This document shows, piece after piece, positions 56,037 to 64,000 of a stretch of DNA of 64,000 nucleotides (the first letter of the stretch is position 1; the number at the start of each line of letters is the position of its first letter). Position numbers and translations under genes: made by a program. Location: assembly GCA_963920705.1 (NCBI GenBank), contig OY987237.1, forward strand, positions 10,322,601 to 10,386,600, written 5' to 3'. The notes beneath the pieces were generated by a model. It was given only the letters and a program-made list of their open reading frames with translations. It did no database searches and was not told the origin of the DNA. This DNA comes from Odiellus spinosus (taxonomy: Eukaryota; Arthropoda; Arachnida; Opiliones; Phalangiidae).

Positions 56037-57392
56037 ATAAGAGGCTTTTTTGTTAAGCAAGTGGAAGCAATCTTTCAGACAAAGATAAAATTTATCTTTG
56101 TATTGGGGCCATTACGATCAAATTAATTTCAAAATCGATATCATCTATTTTTAAATTTCTGTTAACGATCGGTTCAAACTCCAGAAATAAAATTCTTTAG
56201 TTAAAAATCCAGAGTAGGTAAAATTTTCTGCCCCCAAATCATTTTCTTTAATGTTACAATTATTATTTAAAAAGACGAAATATTTTTTTGGATAAAAGTT
56301 CCGTATGGATTTAATCTAACTTAAAATTAAACTACGATGACATCACTACTACTCTTTTTCTAGTCAGAACCGGTTTCAACCTAATCTATGGATTCACTAA
56401 ACAGTTAAAAGATGTTTGTTTAAAACGCCCCAGAAAAAAAAAAAAAAAAAAAAATCTGAACTAAAGTGTTTTACACATGATATCAAAATAAAATCAGGGG
56501 TAGCGTCAGGGGTAGGCCGAGTAGGCTAAATCCTGTTGTATTTTTCTGGCTAGGTAATAGGTCAGATAGGAGAGAGTAGAGGTAAATAAATCTTAACATT
56601 ACGTGGCTTCCTCCCCCTCCCAGACAGAAGTTGACCTTAGACCCAGTACCAGACTAAATAATAATCAGTTATCATTGCGAGCTCGATTGAGGTATTAAGA
56701 ATAAAAATATGAATTAATTATTGAAGCTAAATTGACTTATAATATTAAACAAACCACAACATAACCTATACACGTAAATTTCAAAAGGGGCCTCAAAACG
56801 GAATCGAAGGGGCCTCGAAAAAAGCGAAAGGGGGGGGGGTCTCAAAATGTTTGAAGTACACGGTATAAATAACGTGTCGAAATAAAATAAAAATGTAAAT
56901 ATTCGCTCACCATTTCAACATCAAGCAATTGTAGAATTCAGTCAACGTGGCGAATATCACTCAGCTTCAGGGGATGAAGATTTTCCACGCGTCGGTTAAA
57001 ACATGACTATGTCACTGCCATGGAAATGGTACCACCTCGCCGTAAAATCCATCCGTTTTTCATACTAGTAAAATAAATGTATAAATACGTTTCAATTAAA
57101 ATCATTATAAATACATTCTAATTAGTCAGGCTTAATAATTTAATTTAATTATAATTTTAAAATACGAAAGAAAATACCTGATAAATTCCGTCGTGAAAGC
57201 TGCCGACCCACGTTGCACACACGCCGCGAATACTGTTTCGATAAAAAAAAAATCGAGTCACGTGTACATGCGCTGTAATCGCAAGGACAGAAATTCTGAA
57301 ATAGAAAAAAAAAAAAAAAAATTATAAGATAATTTTAAATGTTAATAGACATAAAATAAATGATAATAATAAATAATAGTTTATGTAAGAGC
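56037..57392. other. Non-coding stretch
   Basis: No gene is recognised. Poly-A runs lie near 56433-56453 and 57304-57320, and a G10 run near 56829. No identifiable retroposon body accompanies them. Confidence 0.5.
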
Positions 57393-57550
57393 ATAAGTTA
57401 GACTCTCCCAATAAAAACGGCATTTACCATCCACTGAGCGGTTGACCGCGGGAAGTCATACGCCGATAAACGCAGCAGCTCATGGCTTACACCGTCACCT
57501 GGGAAAAAACTCGGCTCGCCACGGCCACGTCACCCGCCGCCGAAACAGGG

Positions 57551-57582
<32 letters not shown>

Positions 57583-57759
57583 CGTCACCCGGCGCCGGGT
57601 TTTTTTCGCGCCGTCGGAGTCTAGGGGCCGTATTTATATGCGCCTCCCTCTTTTTCCGGTGGTACCTAAATCTTTCACACGGGGGTATATATGCATAAGC
57701 GCGCCAAATTTAGATGGTAAATACCGTTTGTATTGCGTTTATGGATGAGTCTAACTTAT
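57393..57759. mobile_element. MITE with A31 run in its centre (367 bp)
   Basis: The left end ATAAGTTAGACTC matches the complement of the right end exactly over 13 bp; the match resumes with gaps through ACGGCATTTACCATC on the left and ACGGTATTTACCATC on the right. The centre is unusually CpG-rich, contains 31 consecutive A bases at 57551-57581 and then the perfect palindrome ACCCGGCGCCGGGT (57587-57600). Frames of 60 and 88 codons run through the poly-A as poly-lysine and are not credible genes. No target duplication could be fixed. Confidence 0.68.
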
Positions 57760-57823
57760 AGTAATTATTTTTACTCAATATATCAAGGGCTCGCATAAAA
57801 ATTAAAGGGAATATGATTGGCCC

Positions 57824-57900
57824 GAATTTATATTTACTTTTATTCAATCTTTACCAAACTATAGAAATTAATTTAAACACCAAAAATGTGTCTAAAAATC
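57824..57900 (+). repeat. Dispersed repeat F, copy 2
   Basis: It matches 2972-3048 in the same orientation and at the same 77-bp length, with GAATTTATATTTACTTT, GAAATTAATTTAAAC and AAAAATGTGTCTAAAAAT in order. The element type is unknown. Confidence 0.65.
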
Positions 57901-60322
57901 GTGTATTCAGGGGACATTACATTCAATCATACTTCTCATTAAATTTAATATTTCAGAGGGTAATTTCATGCAAATAGAACCACTCACTGGAAGACCCCTT
58001 CCACCAATAAGCGAAGCAAGTAGCACTTAGAGCATGTCCCCCGTTTCGGGATAGTTGGAAAATAGTGTTAGAATGTCCGGTGATCGATTTGAGCCATATT
58101 TAAAGGCGTCCGCTGAATGCAAAATGACGGCCGCCCAGCTACGCATCAGCTAGAAACTAGAAGCTATACGTGTATAGAGGATGGTCGCATCTGCCACCCG
58201 AGTCAGGATCAAAGTCGCTGAATTAAATTGTCCTTGTTTGTGTAACGGGTTCTCCGAGCGGACTAACCAAAAAGGAAAAGCATTTCCTCTCACACACTCC
58301 TTCCTTTCCAACACCAAAACTTTCTCTTCCTTCAGTCTCACTCGCGACCACGAATGGCCCGTTCACACTGTTACAAGTACTGACTAGCAATTGGGATAAT
58401 CACAGATTTTAGGTTACTTGTTTAGGAACCTAGACCTGCTGTTGTTAACGCTAGATGGTATTTCCCTTCATCACCAAGTGAAAAAAAAAAAATCTAATTT
58501 AGAACTTCTAAATTTAATCAGGAATGATGAAGGATTGAACCTAAGGGTTAAATAAGACCCTAGATCCCATAATTGTTCAACTTTTCTTTTAAATGTTTAA
58601 AATTACCGATAAATTGTGTTGCCTAATAATGAATATATTCCTGTGTTTTGTGAATCTATCAAGATCCGCAAAACACTGGAATAAATCCATTTATTGTCTT
58701 TCAAACAAGTGGAAGTTAAAATCCTGGATGGATTTGTTTGAACGAGCCTTTATTCTTCCAATCTCTTTCTGGCACGCCCGTCTCCGCTGGACGAAACCTC
58801 GGACCAAAGTAAGAGTAAGAGAGAGAGAGAGTCGGACGACATAGATTCAAAAGGAAAATAATTTATGAATATAAACGCGTGGTCGTGCTCGTCCCCCTAG
58901 TACTCATCAATTTCCTTTCGTTTCCAGAGTTTGCCTTTTTAATTAGAAATTTTTCAGATATTAATTAATATTTAGAGAGACAAGGAAAAAAGGAATCTCG
59001 CGAGTGAAAAGATGGAATTAGATTTTTGCGATTTCAATATTTCTTGGCATGACTGGATTTTTTTAATTTTGAGGAAAAATAATATCAAGAACAAACGTTC
59101 AACATTGGGCTTAATTAGTCTCTGGGGATTAATAAGCATTTGCCATTGACCAGCCTTGGCCTATATTCCTGCCCTGAATTAAAATTATTAACCAGATTGC
59201 ATTGTTTTCAAACCATATTTTATCCGTAGAACTGGCACAGTTGATTTAAGGTATGGCTGTCCTTGTCTCAATATAAACGAAATCTGGTTTTTAAACTTTT
59301 GGTATTATACGTCACTCGTGTCGAGAACAAAAAGAGTACTTTAACTTAATAAGTAAACACTGATATTTGATCGGAGTTAAAAAGTAAACTTATTTAGCAA
59401 AGGGGACACGGACATATAAGTTAGCCGAGGAAAGACCCAACTTTACGAGATTTTTTTTTTTTTAAGAAGTGGTGGTAAGCGTTGATTCTGACCAACGTAC
59501 AGTCCGAGAAACAGCCCGAGGGTCACGTGACAGCTTGAAGAATGACAGCACCCTGTTTGCCAAACTAGTTATTACATCAGTTATATAAAAGACGGACGGA
59601 AACGTACATCGAGGGGGATGAAGAGAAAAAGGCTGAAAATGGCGGAAAGAGGGAAAACGACTCATTCCATGTAGTCTATTACCAATTTGATTTGTCAGTA
59701 TACACAAAGCAACCCTACCAGTTAACTCTATGATTTATTTTATACGTACAGATACAGGGAGTCTATCTTTGAAATTGGTGTCAAAAGAAGATGAAATAAA
59801 CTATACGCGCGGGTAAAAGAGAAGATTCACTCTATTATATAAAAGTCGTGAGCAGAATCCAAAAACATTTGAACGAGCTTTTTTTTTACAAGGATAACAA
59901 AAAATGTATATATATATTCTGTCTGTGGTAGATATAGTATAAACGTTTACCAGCGCCGCCTATAAAATATGACTATCTGGCACATAAATTGCAAAGAATA
60001 TCAGAGAGAGGGTGCAAGAAAGAATTGCTGCAACATAAAACGTATACCTATAATTTATTTACCAAAATGCTCCAAGTTTTCACTACCTAGTTATGTATAC
60101 AGTTCTCTCATACGTCTAGGTCGAAAATGTGTATAGGGTAACACGAATAAACAAGAAAAGTTTACAGGAATGATTTATTTATAGGGGGAATTTTAGTCTT
60201 ATGGCTAAATTACACAAATTCTTCTTTTTACTTCGACTTTTTCGTAGGGTTGAGTGTTAAAAAAAAAAAAAAAAATTAAAGCCGAATCTTCACGATTAAT
60301 ATTTCATAGATTATCTGTAAAC
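57901..60322. other. Non-coding stretch
   Basis: Opposed frames near 58150-58387, an 83-codon frame at 58593-58844 and an 81-codon reverse frame at 59462-59707 lack recognisable domains. A short (GA)n run lies near 58817-58831. I see no transposon ends. Confidence 0.45.
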
Positions 60323-60495
60323 TAGAGGTCAAAGTTTGGACAAGATAATCCATAAATATTTGCTTAATCAGTTATGAATAATATTCAGTTAAATATTCGC
60401 TATTACATTGCATTAATCATAGACTTCCGTGGAATATTTCTAATTATGAATAAAGATAAACATACAGATATTATCTTGTCCAAACGCCGATTTTA
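60323..60495 (-). mobile_element. Family C MITE, copy 2 (173 bp, inverted)
   Basis: Relative to copy 1 it lies on the opposite strand. TAGAGGTCAAAGTTTGGACA opens it on the plus strand, and the far end reads ATCTTGTCCAAACGCCGA before diverging to TTTTA, so the outermost bases of one inverted repeat have mutated. The body closely matches copy 1 throughout by eye. A 61-codon frame crossing it is incidental. Confidence 0.82.
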
Positions 60496-61385
60496 CTGTA
60501 AACCGAGTGGCGCAAACTTAATGGGTAAGATTAGACGTCGAAAATTCACGACAAATTAATAAAGTTGCTGATTTTTGGGGCCGACTTTAATTTTAAAATT
60601 AAATTAAACATTTCGTTAACGAGGTATCCTATTATAGTCCCAAAAGAGTTTCCTTTCGGTTCTGAATAAAATATTTAGTTCTAACCGCGCGACTTTTGAG
60701 CAGCCAAACTACAAAGTGATAAGTTAATAATCCGATTTTAAAGATTCGAGACTGTCGTAGACGAAAGTGTTTTGTTGTTTGAACTCTAAAATTAGAAGCT
60801 TTCGAACCATTTGCTCTCACTTTAGGCTTTGAGTTACATTTAACGCGAACGCCAGCTAACTTTAGCAAAGCACTATTGGATTTAAACTCGAAAGGCGTCA
60901 TAAACTCAACTACGATTCTCAAGTGACTCCAGGTAGGACTAAAATTTTACAGTGATACAACCTAGCAACACGAACAACAGGTTTTGCGTGAGTAATTAGA
61001 ATTTCGTTCCAATTTGGCACGTATGTCGAAATCATGCGCGACATAAGCAGAGCTCTCGATAGAAACTTTTTAAAAAGTTCAAATTGTAGATAATTTGGAG
61101 GTTGATCCATAAAGATCCTTCGTCAAAAATCAAAATTATGAAACTAAAAGTTGATTTGAACATGCAAAATGTTTTTTTAAATCGTTTGGAGAATTAATAA
61201 AATGGTTTATCACTGTATAATCACGCTCAACTGTAATGATTAATAGTAAAACATTATTACCATATAACAATTGGATGGTGTTAAACCCCTAATTATCGTA
61301 AAGTTTTGAATATACAAATCATTTAGTCAACCTCAAATGTTAGTTAGGACTAAACAAGATTTTTACTGGGCCTGTCCCTTGACGA
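60496..61385. other. Non-coding stretch
   Basis: Two abutting reverse frames (60632-60922 and 60919-61110, 96 and 63 codons) overlap by 4 bp but show no domain or common codon signature. I consider them chance. Confidence 0.45.
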
Positions 61386-61558
61386 AGATACGTTCACACT
61401 AGAAACTTTGAAACCATTTCCAAACCGAATGTCAAACCAACTTTTCAAACTAGTCATTTTATATTTTAAGCCAGGATCTTTACATTTACCCTCAAGATTT
61501 TACATTTACAATCTGACCTTCCCAAAACGTTTTCAAAGTCTCAAGTGTGAACACGGCT
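61386..61558. mobile_element. MITE with family E-like ends (173 bp)
   Basis: The left end AGATACGTTCACACTAGAAA continues into CTTTGAAACC; the complement of the right end reads AGCCGTGTTCACACTTGAGA, then CTTTGAAAACG. The terminal repeat is thus about 30 bp, imperfect. The outermost CGTTCACACT word is shared with family E, but the body does not match E, suggesting a separate element using the same mobilising enzyme. Confidence 0.7.
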
Positions 61559-62185
61559 TAAGTCAATACAGATAACCGGTAGCCTAACCTTTTACACGCA
61601 GCCAACTCCAGGTGAAATCAACTTTCGCGTTTATCTGTGTACTTAACCTTAATTTTAAGGCAAATACAGCCAAAATATACCATTAAATACCGAGTATAAG
61701 TAATTTAAAACAAATGAACACTCGCGAATCGGGACCTAATAATTTATAAATTATATATCGAAACGCAAAACTATATATATACCAATCACTGAAATTAAAA
61801 ACACGAACCCTTAATTGATAACTATCTCATAATCTATCCGCGGTAAAACGGGAACGATAAAACAGTCTTTTACAAAGTGACAGGGGCTTTCCACTATAAT
61901 TATCCCATAAACATAGACGTAAAAATAACGGCCGAAAAGAGATAAACAAAAATGCATCCTATATAAAACCCTAAAATAGCAATAACCTTAGAAATTATGG
62001 GGTTACGCCAGTAGAGCATGCGGTATCATGTATACTAGACTAGCAGAGTGTAAGAACCGTCGCACACCAAAATAATGTTTCGTTGTACAAGTAAGCAGTC
62101 AAAAGAAAGCTTTTAAATATGACGAGCTACTTGCAGGTCTTTTCATGTAGGAAATTTTCAAATCGGTCAATATGGGTAACTTAAA
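61559..62185. other. Non-coding stretch
   Basis: AT-rich sequence with no gene, RNA or repeat that I recognise. Confidence 0.5.
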
Positions 62186-62418
62186 CTACGATAACTCTAG
62201 AGTATTTCAATCGTTATTAATCTATAAAATCAAACCGATACGTGAATCGTTTCAAACGACATCTGTTCACGTATCTACTTGATAAACCGATTTATCATAG
62301 TGTCATCCGTGGATTGTTGAAGTCGAATCGATTTGAATCGATTTCCCGACAACACGACTGCAGCGAAATGTTTTGTATTCGATTCAAAACGTTTCAAGGC
62401 CTAGTATAAACGACTGCG
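62186..62418 (+). mobile_element. Family E MITE, copy 4
   Basis: TAAAATCAAACCGATA, CTGTTCACGTAT, ACCGATTTATCATAGTGTCA, GATTGTTGAAG and AAGGCCTAGTATAAACG follow the order of the other copies. The left terminus (around ACTACGATAACTCTAGAG) is diverged from AGCTACGTTCACACTA, so the left coordinate is approximate. Confidence 0.7.
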
Positions 62419-64000
62419 CACGGAGTAATCAACAGCTTATACGATATAATTAGTTTATTGCTCAGATGCAACTTTTCAACTTCAATAAACTTGAAGAACT
62501 GAACTGTTCGAAGGGTTAACCTTTTCCGTAAAATTCGTACAACGATTTCGTAACTGACTACATCATTTGGTAATGCTAAATATGTACTTAGTTACGTAGT
62601 ATATAATAGTTATTAATTAATTAATTTAGTTATAAACAGAGTGTAGTGTCTACTTGTGAAATATAAAAAAATTTAAAATTACGTATACCGAAAAAAGGAA
62701 AAAAAAAAATAAAAGTGTGTAACGGACTTTAAGGCTCCCCGAATGACGAGTTGGACGCCGGACGAATGTTATTCAGTGGTCAGTTCCATGCCGGTCACGT
62801 TCATTATCGTCCAACGGCCAGTTACTGGTCACTAGGGAATACGGCTAAGGCCGTTATAATAAGAGGGAAGGCTTCGCTTTCCCTTTGGCTTGGAAATTTA
62901 CTACCGAGCCGCCACATTAATCGAATTCCAATGCCGCTAGCGGCTTAAGACCGCGTGGCTGCTCTATATACGAGCTTAACACCGAAAGCACTCGCACTCT
63001 CTATACTACGCGCGTCAAGCTCGCTCTTTCCTCATACTTGAAATTAGAACGAGCCAACGTAATTGGTTAATTGAGAAAAGGGGGGAGGAAACCCCGGGAT
63101 TTATAGTTTCGCTCTGATAATGTGGATGTACCAGACTCTACCCACAATGGACAACGATAACGTAATTATCAGAGGAAACCATAAGTTTGCTATCCTATAT
63201 TTTTGTACACGTCTCTATACATATAGTGATTGGTTTGATTTTTTTCCCGTAAGAGGTCGCGAAAGAGCCATTTCCTGTCATCTGCTCGATTAAATTTATC
63301 GTTTGTATATTAATCACGATGGAGTGAGGCGTAGACAATATACGGTATGAGTAAAAGCATATTTGAATCATGGTCGTGGATCTGAGTATATGTTTAGTTT
63401 CCGACCTTAGCTGAAAGGTTGGATACTAGCCTCAGATGACATATTAGGAAACGCGTGACGTTTTAAAACAAGTCATTGATTTTGGGACCTGGTAGACGAA
63501 AAAACCTTGAGCTCTGCCTCGAAGTGCATTGAGAGAAAAGCTAATAATGCGGTTATATACAAAAGATTAAACCTCACACTAAAGAAAGTATTTTGCGCCA
63601 ATTTGCCTTGAACAAGAGCAAATAAGTTCAAGGGAGGGTGGAGCAAAACGTGTTTTTTTCCGACACTATATTATTCAGAGAATGTAAGCAACGTTAAACT
63701 TCTACTTTTATGTTACTTATGCTCAAAACAAATTACATTTGCATATTGAAGCAAAGTCCCAAAACGAAATATATCATATTTAAATTTTTTTTCTCCAAGA
63801 TTGTCGTGTTAAAAGTATAATTAAGGATTTACTTCTCAGCCCGAAATAGAAGTAGCCAAGACGTTTAAGAGGGGGAGGGGTTTGAGTTGAAAGAGTGCCC
63901 AAAGAAAGCGAAAAAGAAAGTTAGAACCCAAACCCGGTATACTCCCCCGGCAAAGTCGAAGCACTTTTTTACAATCCCAAACTCATTTTCTTCTTCCTAA
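62419..64000. other. Non-coding stretch to the window end
   Basis: No gene is recognised; a 65-codon frame at 62751-62948 in a GC-richer patch has no motif. AAGGGAGGGTGGAGC near 63631 resembles a family B-type left end, with no partner before the window ends. Confidence 0.45.

Noticed and set aside
55291..57581. Poly-T and poly-A runs considered as SINE/LINE or processed-pseudogene tails
   Set aside because: No retroposon body, RNA polymerase III promoter boxes or gene-like sequence was recognised next to them.
57442..57748. Frames encoding poly-lysine through the A31 run
   Set aside because: They are produced by the homopolymer inside a MITE, with no conserved flanking protein sequence.
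60632..61110. Two reverse frames overlapping by 4 bp, resembling an operon-like overlap
   Set aside because: The context is a eukaryotic genome, no domain is visible, and lengths are within chance for open stretches.

Overview
This is an AT-rich, gene-poor stretch of an animal nuclear genome, most likely from an arthropod. The evidence is a complete BEL/Pao LTR retrotransposon (a superfamily confined to animals and common in insects), dense short non-autonomous DNA-transposon relics, minisatellites and poly-A/T runs, and the absence of any bacterial-style packed coding. I cannot name the species. Apart from the retrotransposon, no open frame exceeds 128 codons, and the longest of those lies inside a repeat. 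I recognise no host exon, tRNA, rRNA or conserved ncRNA, so the window is best read as intergenic or deep intronic DNA.

The centrepiece is the BEL/Pao element at 30969-38385. It is flanked by the 5-bp target duplication CGGTA and bounded by two 811-bp LTRs that I read as identical except for one base at their 3' edge. A primer-binding site abuts the 5' LTR and a G-rich polypurine-like tract abuts the 3' LTR. Between them lies one uninterrupted 1825-residue gag-pol frame with all expected catalytic residues: three zinc knuckles, a DSG protease, a YVDD reverse transcriptase, RNase H, an HX4HX29CX2C plus D67D49E integrase and a DUF5641-like tail. There is no env. The element looks young and structurally intact.

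The rest is mostly small elements. Family A is a TTAA-bounded foldback of about 430 bp with four copies (1-204, about 12021-12374, 23517-23954, 26016-26441). Family B comprises TTAA-bounded elements with TTAAAGTGAGGCTGTCAC-like or TTAAAGGGAGGGTGACA-like ends (8621-9012, 11914-12413, 39785-40360, 40687-41189, plus relics); two family A copies sit just inside family B right ends. Family C is a TA-flanked element of about 175 bp (54026-54204, 60323-60495, relic at 4946-5021). Family D is a short element with AAGCGTCC ends (43446-43557, 55955-56036). Family E has AGCTACGTTCACACTA-like ends (14894-15190, 29923-30178, 38961-39095, 62186-62418, plus an end-sharing cousin at 61386-61558). There is also a textbook hAT-type MITE with an exact 8-bp duplication (30359-30597), two MITEs with long inverted repeats (1851-2268, 18937-19274), foldbacks at 18126-18218, 53210-53366 and 57393-57759, and tandem arrays at 47317-47510 and 52485-52950.

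The small elements carry no transposase and would depend on proteins encoded elsewhere. Only the retrotransposon appears able to supply its own enzymes. All repeat boundaries and similarities were judged by eye, without alignment software or database searches.
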